64,000 nucleotides of DNA from Myxococcales bacterium (GTDB lineage Bacteria > Myxococcota > Myxococcia > Myxococcales > JAJYLH01). Position numbers and translations under genes: made by a program. Positions 19,901 through 27,210 of the stretch are shown piece after piece. Under the pieces are notes generated by a model, which did not search any database, was not told where the DNA came from, and saw only the letters and a list, made by a program, of their open reading frames with translations. The stretch spans positions 1 to 64,000 of the forward strand of contig JAJYLH010000025.1 of assembly GCA_021787845.1 (NCBI GenBank), written 5' to 3'. Position 1 is the first letter of the stretch; each line of letters starts with the position of its first letter.

Positions 19901-20584
19901 GGTCCCGTCGTCCTCGGCCGCGAGGCCCACCGACATCGGCTCGTTGACCGTCCCCTGGCCGGGCGGAATGTAGAAGTCCAGCGAATACGCCGTCTTCGCC
20001 GTCAGCGCCCCGCCCGGCACGCCTTCGAGATGGAAGAAGTGCGCCGTCACCCGGTAGTCCGCTCCCACCGGCATCGAGTCGGCGTCGAGCCCGAAATACC
20101 CGAGCGGAATCGCCTGCGAATCGAGCCCGCTCAGGGTGAACACCGTCGGGTCGACCTCCCCCTGGCGCAGCACGAAGATGTACACCCCCATCACCGGGTC
20201 CCCGGCGGGCACGTCGAAGAGCCGCTTCACGGTGAACGTCAGGCTGCCGGGCTGCCGCTGGAGCATCCCGCTCGGGTACGCGCTCGTCTCGAACGTCTGC
20301 GCGACCTGCTTCTCGATGCGGTCGTCGTTGCCGCCGCCGGTCACGACGAAGTAGGCGCTGTCGACCAGGTGGGAGGCATTCGGGTCGGAGCAGATGAGCG
20401 CGCTCTGGTCCCCCTGCACCGCTTTCGCTTCCTCCGCCGGCGGGCACGCGACCGGCACCGAAAACGCCGTGTCCGCCTGCTGCGCCGAGCCGAGCGGCGG
20501 CGCTTCCCGCGGGCCAGGGCTCGTGCACTCGACGGCCGCGAGAACGGCCACCGCGGCAACCACCCGTCCGAGACTGCGCACCAT
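13985..20584 (-). CDS. Giant secreted Cys-rich protein with seven MopE-type metal-binding motifs
   Basis: 2199 residues. GGGGAGG lies just before the ATG, and a signal peptide ends near AAVEC, possibly a lipoprotein. Residues about 30-330 form an N-terminal beta-rich domain. Between about 365 and 860 lie seven copies of the MopE-like motif C-D/N-x2-D-N/D-D/N-C-D/N-G-x-V/I-D-E/N, of which CDGFDNDCDGYVDN is one; MopE of Methylococcus binds copper and similar acidic loops bind calcium. A beta-sandwich domain (about 865-1035, LSDWYSVSATANGDWRLNFGF) follows. The C-terminal half (about 1040-2199) is built of Cys-rich repeats such as CGNCGSETDTCSSSCQWSNG. Such proteins are typical of myxobacterial surfaces; function unknown. 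It is convergent with the foldase genes, which may assist its many disulfides. Confidence 0.88.
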   Translation of the reverse strand: MVRSLGRVVAAVAVLAAVECTSPGPREAPPLGSAQQADTAFSVPVACPPAEEAKAVQGDQSALICSDPNASHLVDSAYFVVTGGGNDDRIEKQVAQTFETSAYPSGMLQRQPGSLTFTVKRLFDVPAGDPVMGVYIFVLRQGEVDPTVFTLSGLDSQAIPLGYFGLDADSMPVGADYRVTAHFFHLEGVPGGALTAKTAYSLDFYIPPGQGTVNEPMSVGLAAEDDGTVYQDPVGGRDRLAGFLRQERLIRLNPLDYTTPAFTQDKRDLNFAMTLDDGCDMVQYPPNSGHWINKPIPCGVGACALEARQCNSFGQLVHCDAQPQPGSSEPVCFDQVAYYNATGGYVDSTNPPPGYDAPDCTAKLPAQEKCDLVDNDCDGIVDEIADPTPSWLQAWHFHGLGQTQCGNGVCRTTFANCISGVEQSCVGCAPGTAGCHATVVKSYTGGPNVTVYGDAAKKTNEVCDNRDDDCDGQIDELTDDPNGPGIGYSTCGLGVCRETLPKCTCGTAPLSADGQATALPCDTGSNGIAVAANDQPNVCPPAGDVAKKTAEICDGLDNNCDGVVDNQEINGVVQSMQPDSLTRPYYQGPNGTENVGVCKPGVQACTATLGSGKATWTVTTPDVEPSPDVCDGFDNDCDGYVDNVPGTKANDTLKLACWPGTLPVGDRGVGDCKDGVQYCNATSGSGVSSYQSCHDYVAPTPEVCDGTDNNCNGQIDEGLGQTTCGFGRCTVQGQNCIAGKSQSCVPDVALSEPEVCNGVDDDCDGYVDNAPGTSANDTLTQYCYTGKTGTDGVGICHGGSQSCDAAFVKITPSINNGNGTYTTSPPPYPGTASWGSCQGEQLPKKEVCDGQDDDCDGQIDNPANVICGSAPNASGTLCQSAKCVVSSCDSGWYDVDKQFADGCECQDDASVTSSGHPSSPTNLGSLSLGATVSSQPGKLPAAGLSDWYSVSATANGDWRLNFGFSQNPMVMVSGTSKPEFQVEVYDGQWHLVGGPMASVTEPDAAPPGGHWNVQVLRVAGAPVTCDAYVLYANLRNGACNGQGVCIPTQTQACGNCGTETCNNSCQWGSCLGQGCQPTTTQACNTYGSQTCSSACKWGSCSCSQAPVCAPGSTRNVGCGNCGTAIETCDACGQWGSAGACTNQGVCSPGATKSEACGNCGSETDTCSSSCQWSNGSCAGQGVCAPTATKSESCGNCGSETDTCSSSCQWSNGSCTGQGVCTPGATQACNKYGNQTCTSFCTWGACPCGGGSVCVPGARRTLSCGSGCGTETDTCDSCGQWSPGACRAVTGGTVCRASAGPCQLAATCNGSSTTCPANAYRAASYKCRSALGSCQYDAYCTGASAACPASQYVAAGTVCASASDVCENNATCTGSSAYCPTKTDKPATTLCRPSAGSCQKDAYCTGSSAACPPNQDDPAGSLCQAATTCTNASYCTGSSATCPASTHRGCSPGATQACNTYGTQSCSSSCAWENCSCGSAPVCAPGSTRNVGCGNCGTAIETCDACGQWGSAGACTSQGVCSPGATKSEACGNCGSETDTCSSSCQWSNGSCAGQGVCTPTATKSESCGNCGSETDTCSSSCQWSSGSCNGQGVCSPGATRSEGCGNCGSQTDTCSASCQWSNGSCSGQGVCTPSTTKSESCGNCGSETDTCSASCQWSSGSCNGQGVCFPGSTESCNKYGSQTCTNSCTWGGCSCGGGSVCIPGSRRNVGCGNCGTAIETCDACGQWGSAGACTSQGVCSPGATRSCNTYGTETCSGSCGWESCSCPNSPVCTPGTVIYPTPCGTGGCGVVKVTCNSCGQWGSGVCVAANSGGLCYSKAGPCGENEYCNGSSIYCPAPAYLPSGTSCGSTQYGSWSSCGGFNGTCGESGTQSRSVTTYACSGGSSCNASTGYQSQSCSRNTNGTSCGSSQTIFCNSCGGFSGTCGESGTQSCLVVNYSCSGGSCSGSTSWQTQSCSRNTNGTTCASTQNLYCYGCGGFSGTCGETGTQTCYAETHTCSGGTCGTSYGYPTESCSRNTNGWSCGSTQYGRWTGVCPTHSDDCTCAWPQTRSVTSYSCSGGGCQASVQTQSQSCYSQTCFGYGGSASCAGSYCKARCSPQCTTDADCNNTNGCTVGHCSGGVCSYTNKSNYSSCPGGLCYNGTCQTSCGGGSISGSTWCSWVGGGGSCCWLPSQGYYCAYTGPGVYCLCYGPGEPPTPYCQ
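15823..17270 (-). repeat. Near-identical internal duplication in the Cys-rich gene
   Basis: Two stretches of roughly 330 bases, about 15823-16150 and 16937-17270, are nearly identical at base level. Corresponding positions (for example TCGCGGTG at 15901 and 17023) are 1122 bases apart, a multiple of three, so the reading frame is kept. Both encode consecutive CGNCGSETDTCSSSCQWSNG-type units followed by a CGNCGTAIETCDACGQWG unit. The low divergence suggests recent duplication or gene conversion. It also makes this region vulnerable to assembly collapse or expansion. Confidence 0.8.
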
Positions 20585-20834
20585 GCGAACCTCCCCGTCA
20601 AAGTGGTTAAACCACCCGGGGCGCTGCGGTGCAAGCCTCGTGCGTCTCCGGGCCGAGCGGCCGGAGAATCACCGGAGAACCCTCGGTGTCTTCCCGGTGC
20701 ACTGACGCTCGTCGGCGCGAGGTGCCCTCCCGCCGGTGCCCCACCCTCACCCGCGGGCTCGCCGAGGGGATCCGGTCGGCTTATCGTCGGGGCGCACCGC
20801 GGGGGCCCGGCGCGGAGTCGAGGTCAGAGAGGTG

Positions 20835-21809
20835 ATGGACAGCTCTCTTCGGACGGGTTCGCGCCCGCGGGTCGCGGTCACCTTGGGCGATCCGAGCGGC
20901 ATCGGCCCGGAGGTCGCGGCGAAAGCGCTCGCGGATTGCGCCGCGGACGTGGAGGCGGTGGTCTTCGGCAACAGCATGGCGTGGGCGCGCGGGTGCGAGG
21001 TCGCCGGCGCCCGGCCGCGGGTCGAGCTCGTGGCGACCGACGAGACGCCTCTTTCGGCCCTCCCCTTCGGGGCCGGGTCCGCCGAGTCCGGCCGGTCGGC
21101 GGTCGCGGCGCTCGCCCGGGCGACGGACGAGCTGCTCGCCGGGCGGGTCGACGGGCTCTGTACGGCACCGCTCTCGAAGAGCGCCGTGCAGCTCACGCAG
21201 CCGTCGTTCGTCGGGCACACCGAATACCTCCAACAGCGCTTCGGCTTGGCTCGGGTGGTGATGCTGATGGCCGGCGAGCGGCTGAAGGTCGCGCTGGTGA
21301 CGACCCACGTCGCGATTTCCGAGCTGCCGCGGGCGGTGACGCGCCCGGCGATCGTGGAGACCTTGGAAATCACCGCGCGAGAGCTACGGGAGCGCTTCGG
21401 CCTGGCGGAACCGCACCTGGCGGTCTGCGGGCTCAACCCGCACGCGGGCGAGGCCGGGCATTTCGGCGACGAGGAAGCGCGGGTCATCGAGCCGGCGATC
21501 GCGGAGGCGCGGCGGCGCGGCATCCTCGCCGACGGACCGTTCGCCGCGGACGGCATCTTCCCGCGCGCGAGCGAGCTGGGCTACCAGGCGGTGGTCGCGA
21601 TGTACCACGACCAGGGGCTCGTCGCGTTCAAGCTGACCGAGTTCCACGCGGGCGTGAACGTCACCCTGGGCCTGCCGCGGCCGCGCACGAGCCCCGACCA
21701 CGGGACCGCCTGGGACCTCGCGGGAAAGGGCCTCGCCGACCCGCGGTCGATGGCGAGCGCGCTCGGGCTATGCGCCCAGCTCGCGCGGCGCGACCATCGC
21801 CCCCGCTGA
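20835..21809 (+). CDS. pdxA: 4-hydroxythreonine-4-phosphate dehydrogenase PdxA
   Basis: 324 residues. It oxidises 4-phosphohydroxy-L-threonine with NAD(P) in the DXP-dependent route to pyridoxal phosphate, in the cytoplasm. Signatures: VTLGDPSGIGPEV near the start, the metal/substrate His in VGHTEYL, NPHAGE and MYHDQGL, and the closing G-N/T-TWDLAGKG-like segment (TSPDHGTAWDLAGKG). Length matches the family (about 330). ATG was chosen because AGAGAGG lies a few bases upstream; the longer upstream frame is low complexity. It is divergent from the giant Cys-rich gene and is followed by the broken ORF6N gene. It stands outside any visible vitamin B6 operon. Confidence 0.93.
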   Translation: MDSSLRTGSRPRVAVTLGDPSGIGPEVAAKALADCAADVEAVVFGNSMAWARGCEVAGARPRVELVATDETPLSALPFGAGSAESGRSAVAALARATDELLAGRVDGLCTAPLSKSAVQLTQPSFVGHTEYLQQRFGLARVVMLMAGERLKVALVTTHVAISELPRAVTRPAIVETLEITARELRERFGLAEPHLAVCGLNPHAGEAGHFGDEEARVIEPAIAEARRRGILADGPFAADGIFPRASELGYQAVVAMYHDQGLVAFKLTEFHAGVNVTLGLPRPRTSPDHGTAWDLAGKGLADPRSMASALGLCAQLARRDHRPR

Positions 21810-21846
21810 CGTGCTATCTCCCGCCGACGGCGCTGGGAGAAATCTC

Positions 21847-21867
21847 GAGGTGCCAAATTGTCACCTC
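21847..21867. promoter_or_regulatory. Operator-like palindrome upstream of the ORF6N gene
   Basis: A 21-base imperfect palindrome, GAGGTG-C-CAAATTG-T-CACCTC, lies about 48 bases upstream of the ORF6N start in a locally AT-richer patch. The CAAATTG core is shared with the perfect palindrome inside the coding region at 22120-22144. This suggests binding sites for the same dimeric protein, possibly the ORF6N product itself; that link is inference. Confidence 0.5.
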
Positions 21868-21914
21868 AAGATCGCGCGTCGGTTGCCGCGCTGGCGCCGG
21901 AAGGAGAGCGAGCC

Positions 21915-22419
21915 ATGGCCGCTGAGTCGGCGCTGGTGCCCGTCGAACGAATCGAGCAGGCCATCCTTCTGATTTCGTGGCCACAAGGTGATGCTCGATG
22001 CCGACCTGGCCGCCCTTTATGGCGTGGACACCCGAACCCTCGTCCAAGCGATCAAGCGCAACGCTGAGCGTTTCCCCGAGGACTTCGCGTTTCAGCTCAC
22101 GATGGAAGAGTTCGACAACTTGAGATCACAAATTGTGATCTCAAGGCGGGGCGGTCGCCGGTACCCGCCGTACGCCTTCACCGAGCAGGGCGTCGCGATG
22201 CTGTCGAGCGTTCTTCGCAGCGAGCGCGCGGTGCGGGTGAACATCGAGGTCATGCGGACGTTCGTGAAGCTGCGCCGCATGCTGGCGACGCACGAGGACC
22301 TCGCGCGAAAGCTCGACCTGCTCGAACGCAAGTACGACCAGCAGTTCAAGGTCGTCTTCGACGCCATCCGCCAGCTCATGACGCCGGTGCCCCGGCCCCG
22401 GCGTCGGATTGGATTCGGC
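21915..22419 (+). pseudogene. ORF6N-domain protein, frameshifted and lacking its own stop
   Basis: The ATG at 21915, preceded by GGAAGGAGAG, opens a frame reading [20 protein letters not shown], the standard ORF6N opening. It then breaks: the DNA GATTTCGTGGCCACAAGG has one base too many. Removing one T gives the expected [10 protein letters not shown], and the +1 frame continues with [36 protein letters not shown] and a C-terminal coiled coil ending RRRIGFG. The family normally stops near this point, but here the frame runs on into the antisense of the next genes. ORF6N proteins are phage- or mobile-element-related DNA-binding proteins. A sequencing error in the T run is possible, but the lost stop supports genuine decay. 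Confidence 0.8.
22120..22144. promoter_or_regulatory. Perfect intragenic palindrome in the ORF6N gene
   Basis: A perfect 12+1+12 inverted repeat: TTGAGATCACAA, a central A, then TTGTGATCTCAA. It lies inside the sequence coding for [12 protein letters not shown]. Perfect dyads of this length are unlikely by chance and are not needed by the protein code. Its CAAATTG centre matches the palindrome upstream of the gene, suggesting an autoregulatory operator pair. Confidence 0.6.
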
Positions 22420-22527
22420 AGCGGCTGGCGGCGAGTCGGCGGCGGCACGGCGACCTTTGAAGCCCTCCGCCTACCCCCGTGCGACCGATGCTTCGAGCTT
22501 CTTGCCGAACGCGGGGTGGAAACCGTT

Positions 22528-22833
22528 CTACTTGACTCCCAGTCGGGCGAGGATTTCGACCGTGCCGTGGTAGTCCGGCCATTGCTCCGACACGACGCTC
22601 GTATAAAAAGCACAGGACATGCAGTTGTCGAGCTTGGCGGCGAAGGCTCCCTGGACCTTGCCTCCGCAGAAGGTACCGGCGATCGCCCAGCACGCCCGCC
22701 CGCCGTTGACGCCGCCGTTGATGCCATTGGCCCGCTGCTCCTGAGAGGCCGGGCAGACTCCGAACTCCTGGACTTTCGCCCCCTGCGGCTGGCGCCCGCA
22801 CTGCTTGGCTTCCCAACAGTTGACTTTGCTCAT
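22528..22833 (-). CDS. Two-CW domain-containing small protein
   Basis: 101 residues. From memory it fits the small two-CW family: [10 protein letters not shown] near the N-terminus and [12 protein letters not shown] in the middle supply the two CW pairs. GVCPAS and DNCMSCAFY add further cysteines, for at least eight in all. The spacing suggests a zinc or iron-sulfur site; no enzymatic function is known to me. Cytoplasmic, no signal peptide. ATG was chosen because similarity starts directly there (MSKVNCWE). It follows the Ppx-type gene on the same strand by about 70 bases. In related genomes such proteins often accompany signalling genes, but this one's role cannot be inferred. Confidence 0.8.
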   Translation of the reverse strand: MSKVNCWEAKQCGRQPQGAKVQEFGVCPASQEQRANGINGGVNGGRACWAIAGTFCGGKVQGAFAAKLDNCMSCAFYTSVVSEQWPDYHGTVEILARLGVK

Positions 22834-22905
22834 CGCGCTCCTCGCCCCGCTGCTGTTCACTCTTGCACTTTCGGCTTCCGCGGTCAAGGCCACGGAAGCA
22901 CCGAC

Positions 22906-24414
22906 CTACCCGCGCGCGACCGACGCTTCGAGCCTCTTGCCGAACACCCGGCGGAACAGCTCGCTCTCGCGCTCGAAGTCCCACAGCTCGAGGTCGACCG
23001 GCGCGCGGATCTTGAGCGACACGTGCACGGCGTCGCGGCGGGTCGAGACGTGGAGGTCCTTCACCGGCTGGTTGTGGCTGCGGTCGAACGAATCGGCGAT
23101 GCGCAGGATCGTCGCCAGGCGCCGCACCGCCCGGAAGTCGGTCGCCGGCACCGCTTGCAATCCCGGGTGCGACCGCTCCGGCGGGCTGCGCCGATGGTAG
23201 CGGGCGACGAGCGCCACCAGGCCCCGCTCGCGATCGGTCAATCCGGGCAGGTCCGCGTTCTGGATCAGGTAGGCCGAGTGCTTGTGGTGGCTGCGGTAGT
23301 TCACCGCGTGGCCGATGTCGTGCAGGAGCGCGGCGACCTCGAGCAGCGGCCGCGCCGACTCCGGCAGCTTGTGCAGCTTCCCGAGCGAGTCGAAGAGGTC
23401 GAGCGCCAGTCGCCCGACCTGCCTCGCGTGCGCCTCGTCGAAGCCGAAGCGCCGCCCCAGGGCGACAGCGGCGTCGGAGAGCGACGCGTCGCGCACCCGG
23501 TCGGCGGTCCGCCGTTGCAGGTCGACGAGGAGCCCGTCGCGCAGGCTGCGGTCGACCGCCGCGATGGAGTTGAGCCGCAGGTGGCGCATCGCGGTCTCCA
23601 GCACCACCGCGCCGCCGACCACGATCTCGGCGCGCTTCGGGTCGAACAGCCGCCGCCGCTCCTCGGGACCGGTCGCGGCCAGCTTGTCGACCGCGCGGTG
23701 GATCTGCTCCACCGTCGCCAGCGCCGCGCCCTCCGCCGCGACCCAGCCGACCAGCGCGCCGATGGTGCCGGAGCTGCCCAGCGCCGCTCTCGCCCAGTCG
23801 GTTCGCGGCCGCGGCATCGCCTCGCGAAACGCCTCGTCGGCGTAGCCGCGCATCAGCTCGATCTTCTTGCCCGAGACCTTGCCGCTCGACTCGAAGATCT
23901 CGGTCATCCGCACCGCGCCCAAGGGGACGCTCCACAGCTCCTTCGGCTTCTCGCCCTGCGCGTAGGCGACCTCGGTCGACCCGCCGCCGATGTCGATGAG
24001 CACGTTCTTCGACTCCGGGGGCTTGCCGTGGAGGACGCCCAGGCAGATGAGCCGCGCCTCCTCGCGGCCACTGACGACCTCGAGGTCGAGCCCCGCCTCG
24101 TCCCGCACCCGGCGCACGATCGGGTCCTTGTTCTTCGCCTCGCGCACCGCGCTCGTCGCGACCGCCCGGACCTTCGCACGGAACCGGCGGCAGAGCGCCG
24201 CGTAGCGCCGCAAGGTGGCGAGCAGCCGGCCTTGGACCTCGTCGGGAATCGACCCGGTCGCGAAGACGCCCTCGCCCGGCCGCACCGGGTCGCGCTCCTG
24301 GTGGAGCAGCTCCAGCGAGCCGTCGGCGAGCGGCCGAGCGATTTCCAGGCGCACCGCGTTGGTGCCGACGTCGATGGCGGCGAGAACGGTTCCGTAGGAA
24401 ACGGCGCGCGGCAC
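22906..24414 (-). CDS. Ppx/GppA-family exopolyphosphatase or pppGpp phosphatase with HD domain
   Basis: About 502 residues. An N-terminal ASKHA phosphatase core ([47 protein letters not shown]) is followed by a C-terminal HD-type helical domain ([24 protein letters not shown]). This two-part layout is that of long Ppx/GppA proteins, which cleave terminal phosphate from polyphosphate or pppGpp. Sequence alone does not separate the two activities. A GTG start at the beginning of the conserved region was chosen; the frame extends about 23 codons further up. Polyphosphate kinase lies about 20 kb away, so the window carries both synthesis and degradation of polyphosphate, and a RelA/SpoT-like gene is 4 kb away. 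Confidence 0.9.
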   Translation of the reverse strand: MPRAVSYGTVLAAIDVGTNAVRLEIARPLADGSLELLHQERDPVRPGEGVFATGSIPDEVQGRLLATLRRYAALCRRFRAKVRAVATSAVREAKNKDPIVRRVRDEAGLDLEVVSGREEARLICLGVLHGKPPESKNVLIDIGGGSTEVAYAQGEKPKELWSVPLGAVRMTEIFESSGKVSGKKIELMRGYADEAFREAMPRPRTDWARAALGSSGTIGALVGWVAAEGAALATVEQIHRAVDKLAATGPEERRRLFDPKRAEIVVGGAVVLETAMRHLRLNSIAAVDRSLRDGLLVDLQRRTADRVRDASLSDAAVALGRRFGFDEAHARQVGRLALDLFDSLGKLHKLPESARPLLEVAALLHDIGHAVNYRSHHKHSAYLIQNADLPGLTDRERGLVALVARYHRRSPPERSHPGLQAVPATDFRAVRRLATILRIADSFDRSHNQPVKDLHVSTRRDAVHVSLKIRAPVDLELWDFERESELFRRVFGKRLEASVARG

Positions 24415-24504
24415 TGAGGGAGCATAGCGTGCCCGCCCGCGCGGCTTCGCCGAAAACCGCGGGGCGGAGCCCTCGCGTCCCAAGAAAGCCGCCTCGAGAG
24501 CGAC

Positions 24505-25293
24505 CTACAGCCCGTGGAAGCTGCGCAGCCTCTGCCCGCCGTCGATGATCAGGTTCGCGCCCGTGATGAACCGGGCGGCATCGCTCGCGAGGAACACCAC
24601 CGCTCCCGCACAGTCGTCCGGGGTGGCGAAGCGTTGCCCGAGCGGGATGCGCGCGCAGAGCCGCTGCATCGAATCCGCGTCGGCCCACAGCCGGCTGTTC
24701 GCGCCCTCGGTCGACACCGAGCCCGGCGAGATGGCGTTGACGCGCACGCCCATCGGCCCCCACTCCAGCGCCAAGGTTTCGGTCAGCGAGAGCACTGCCG
24801 CCTTGCCCGCGCCCGAGTGCGCCATCAGCGGCGAGCCGTTCCAGCCGTTGGTCCCCGCGTTGTTGATGATGCAGCCGCCGCCCTGGTCGAACATCCGCCG
24901 CGCCGCCGCCTGGGAGCAGAAGAAGGTCCCGTCGATGAGCGTCTGGGTGATGGTCCTGAATCCGTTCGGGGTGATGTCGATCGCCGGGGCGAGGAAGTTC
25001 GCGCCCGCGTTGTTGACGAGCACGTCGAGCCGCGAAAAGCGGGCCGAGAGCTCGGCGAAGCAGCGCTCGACGGACTCGGGCTCGCGCACGTTCAAGGCGA
25101 AGGCGGCGCTCGGCCGGCCGAGCTCGGCGATCTCGGCGGCGACCTTCTCGCACACCTCGACCTTGCGGCTCGCGACCGCCACGGTCGCTCCCGCGCGAGC
25201 AAGGGCGAGGGCGATTTCCCGGCCGATGCCGGTGCCGCCGCCGGTGACGAGGCAGACTTTTTCGTGGAGCGCGTCGGGGACGAACGTCGGCAT
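24505..25293 (-). CDS. SDR-family reductase of the 2,4-dienoyl-/enoyl-CoA reductase type
   Basis: 262 residues, a single Rossmann domain. The cofactor loop is TGGGTGIG and the NNAG motif is present. Where classical SDRs have Tyr-x3-Lys, this protein has Ser-x3-Lys in HSGAGKAAV. That replacement is the signature of the 2,4-dienoyl-CoA reductase/peroxisomal trans-2-enoyl-CoA reductase branch, where another Tyr takes part. It therefore probably reduces an unsaturated acyl-CoA with NADPH. It is the first gene of a same-strand run SDR, Ppx, two-CW with gaps of about 90 and 70 bases. An acyl-CoA dehydrogenase is about 10 kb away. The assignment of branch is inference from the motif. Confidence 0.85.
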   Translation of the reverse strand: MPTFVPDALHEKVCLVTGGGTGIGREIALALARAGATVAVASRKVEVCEKVAAEIAELGRPSAAFALNVREPESVERCFAELSARFSRLDVLVNNAGANFLAPAIDITPNGFRTITQTLIDGTFFCSQAAARRMFDQGGGCIINNAGTNGWNGSPLMAHSGAGKAAVLSLTETLALEWGPMGVRVNAISPGSVSTEGANSRLWADADSMQRLCARIPLGQRFATPDDCAGAVVFLASDAARFITGANLIIDGGQRLRSFHGL

Positions 25294-25555
25294 CGAAACC
25301 TCGTGACGAACGATCTACTCTCGCGCGGGTCGCGCGGTGGTCGAGCGACGAGATCACGATCGATCGTGTCGCCGGAGGGCGCGAGTGGTTATGCTCTCGC
25401 GGTCATGGTGACGGAGATTCTCCCACCACTCGAGCCGTCTGTCGGCGCCCGCGCCCGGCGCGAGCCGGCGCCGGGCAAACGTGCGTCCCGGGTTCGTCCT
25501 CAACCTCCCCTGGCCGCGTCGTTCGTCGCGGCCGCGAAAACAAGGAGCTAGTCCG

Positions 25556-26203
25556 ATGGCCATTCGCAAGAAGAAGAGCCTCGCGAAGAAGGCGGCGCCG
25601 AAGAAGAAGGTCGCGGCGAAAGCGCCGGCAAAGAAGGCGGCGCCCAAGAAGGCCCCCAAGAAGCTCGCCGCTCGCGCGAAGAAGGCGGCGCCGAAGAAGA
25701 CCGCGACCCGCGCGAAGAAGCCGGCGCCGAAGAAGACCGCGACCCGCGCGAAGAAGGCGGCGCCGAAGAAGACCGCGACCCGCGCGAAGAAGCCGGCGCC
25801 GAAGAAGGCCGTGACCCGCGCGAAGAAGCCGGCGGCGAAGAAGGCCGTGACCCGCGCGAAGAAGCCGGCGCCGAAGAAGACCGCGCGCCCGGCCCCGGCG
25901 AAGAAGCCCACCCGGCGCCAGCGGGCACCGAAAGCGCAGCCGCCCCCCGAGAGCCATGCGCCCGCGGCCGAGCCCGCCAGGCGGGAGATGGAAGCTCAGG
26001 GAACGCCAGAGCCGGCCGAAAGCCCAGCCGCCAAGCAGGAGCCACCGGCCGCCGCGGTGTCCGAGGAGGCTTTCCCAGAGCCCGACCTGGAGCCCGAGGA
26101 GATGGAGACCGCCGTCGACGAGCGGGCGGAATCGTTCCCGCAGGGCGAGAGCGCTACCGGACCCGATGAGGCGCCCGACTCCGGCCGGGAGCCGCAGGAG
26201 TAG
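25556..26203 (+). CDS. Histone H1-like basic protein with acidic C-terminal tail
   Basis: 215 residues. Residues 1-120 are almost entirely Lys, Ala, Pro, Arg and Thr in repeats such as [12 protein letters not shown], spaced about 12 residues, as in bacterial H1-like nucleoid proteins. Residues about 125-215 switch to an acidic Glu/Asp/Pro-rich tail ([13 protein letters not shown]). The bipolar charge resembles the layout of CarD-like and HMGA-type proteins of myxobacteria, but without a recognisable CarD domain. It probably binds DNA non-specifically through the N-terminal part. GGAGC lies upstream of the ATG. Two bases separate it from the peroxiredoxin gene, so it heads a four-gene operon. 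Internal DNA repeats of 36 bases reflect the peptide repeats. Confidence 0.85.
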   Translation: MAIRKKKSLAKKAAPKKKVAAKAPAKKAAPKKAPKKLAARAKKAAPKKTATRAKKPAPKKTATRAKKAAPKKTATRAKKPAPKKAVTRAKKPAAKKAVTRAKKPAPKKTARPAPAKKPTRRQRAPKAQPPPESHAPAAEPARREMEAQGTPEPAESPAAKQEPPAAAVSEEAFPEPDLEPEEMETAVDERAESFPQGESATGPDEAPDSGREPQE

Positions 26204-26205
26204 CG

Positions 26206-26712
26206 ATGGCCCCGAAGAAGGAGCCGGCGGTGCCGGGAGCGGAGCTTCCCGAGGGAATGCCGGCGCCCGGCGACCTCGCGCCCGACTTCACCCTCGAAAG
26301 CGACGAGGGCGAGAAGGTCCGCCTCTCGTCGTGGCGCGGGCGGCGGGTCGTGCTCTACTTCTATCCGCGGGACAACACGCCCGGGTGCACCATCGAGGCC
26401 CAGGACTTCAGCGCGCAGCTCGCCGAGTTCGAGGCGAAGAACGCGGTCGTGCTCGGGGTGTCGACCGACTCGCTCGAGAGCCACCGGAGGTTTCGCACGA
26501 AGTGCGAGCTGAAGGTCAAGCTCCTCGCGGACCCGGAGCGGGTGGCGCACGATGCCTACGGCGCCTGGCGCGAGAAGACGAGCTACGGGAAGACCTCGTG
26601 GGGCACCCAGCGCTCGACCTTCCTCATCGACGAGAAGGGCAGGGTCGCGAGGGTGTGGCCGAAGGTGAAGGTCGACGGGCACGTCCTGGAAGTGCTCGCC
26701 AGCCTGGCGTGA
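26206..26712 (+). CDS. BCP/PrxQ-type peroxiredoxin
   Basis: 168 residues. Thioredoxin-fold thiol peroxidase reducing H2O2 or organic hydroperoxides. The peroxidatic Cys is C61 in [16 protein letters not shown]. In E. coli BCP a resolving Cys follows five residues later; here that position is Gln. The only other Cys is C100 in RTKCELKV, on the helix where atypical BCPs place their resolving Cys, though about three residues shifted. So it is either an alpha-3-type 2-Cys or a 1-Cys enzyme. A 20-residue basic/Pro N-terminal extension ([10 protein letters not shown]) echoes the H1-like protein upstream. Tightly packed between H1-like and MarR genes; oxidative control by the latter is plausible. 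Confidence 0.9.
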   Translation: MAPKKEPAVPGAELPEGMPAPGDLAPDFTLESDEGEKVRLSSWRGRRVVLYFYPRDNTPGCTIEAQDFSAQLAEFEAKNAVVLGVSTDSLESHRRFRTKCELKVKLLADPERVAHDAYGAWREKTSYGKTSWGTQRSTFLIDEKGRVARVWPKVKVDGHVLEVLASLA

Positions 26713-26715
26713 GCG

Positions 26716-27210
26716 GTGCGGGAGAGCGGCGAGTATCTGTACGTCTTGTTGCGGCGGGCGGCGCGGGAGCTGGAGAAGCTCGAGGCGGCGGCGCTCGGGC
26801 GGACGCGCGCGCGGCTGCGTCCGGCCTACGTGCCGGTGCTGGTGGCGCTCTTGGACGCGAGCCCCCTGACGCCGGGCGAGCTGTCCGCGAGGTGCGAGGC
26901 GGAGCCGTCGACGATGACGGGGCTCTTGCGCACGCTCGAGGAGCGGGGGCTGATCGCGCGGGAGCGGATGGCCCGGGACGAGCGGACGTACGCGATCTCG
27001 CTGACTCCGCGGGGACGCGCCGCGGCGCGCGTCGCTACCCGGCGGCGCTCCTGGGCGGAGAATGCGGTGCTGCGGGTCCTGCCGCGGGGCGCGGGGAAGA
27101 AGCTGCGGCCGCTGTTGGGCGAGGTGGCGGCGGCGGCGAGGACCCTCGAGGCGAGCGTGGCGGACAACCCCCGGGCGGCGCTCAAGGTCCTGCGGAGGTC
27201 GAGCCGATGA
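26716..27210 (+). CDS. MarR-family transcriptional regulator
   Basis: 164 residues, GTG start three bases after the peroxiredoxin stop. A winged helix-turn-helix core: [33 protein letters not shown], with the recognition helix at about 70-85, followed by the wing [15 protein letters not shown]. Flanking helices would form the MarR dimer interface. No Cys is positioned as in OhrR (near the N-terminus); the only Cys lies within the HTH, so thiol sensing is uncertain. The position directly after a peroxiredoxin gene and overlapping a macrodomain gene suggests it autoregulates this operon. No operator palindrome was located with confidence upstream of the first gene. Confidence 0.88.
   Translation: MRESGEYLYVLLRRAARELEKLEAAALGRTRARLRPAYVPVLVALLDASPLTPGELSARCEAEPSTMTGLLRTLEERGLIARERMARDERTYAISLTPRGRAAARVATRRRSWAENAVLRVLPRGAGKKLRPLLGEVAAAARTLEASVADNPRAALKVLRRSSR

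Noticed and set aside
24505-25293. SDR reductase as catalytically dead because Tyr of Tyr-x3-Lys is missing
   Set aside because: The Ser-x3-Lys form is normal for the dienoyl-CoA/enoyl-CoA reductase branch of the family.
22376-25357. 993-codon minus-strand frame spanning Ppx and SDR genes
   Set aside because: Out of frame with two clearly recognisable enzymes (Ppx/GppA and SDR) on the same strand.
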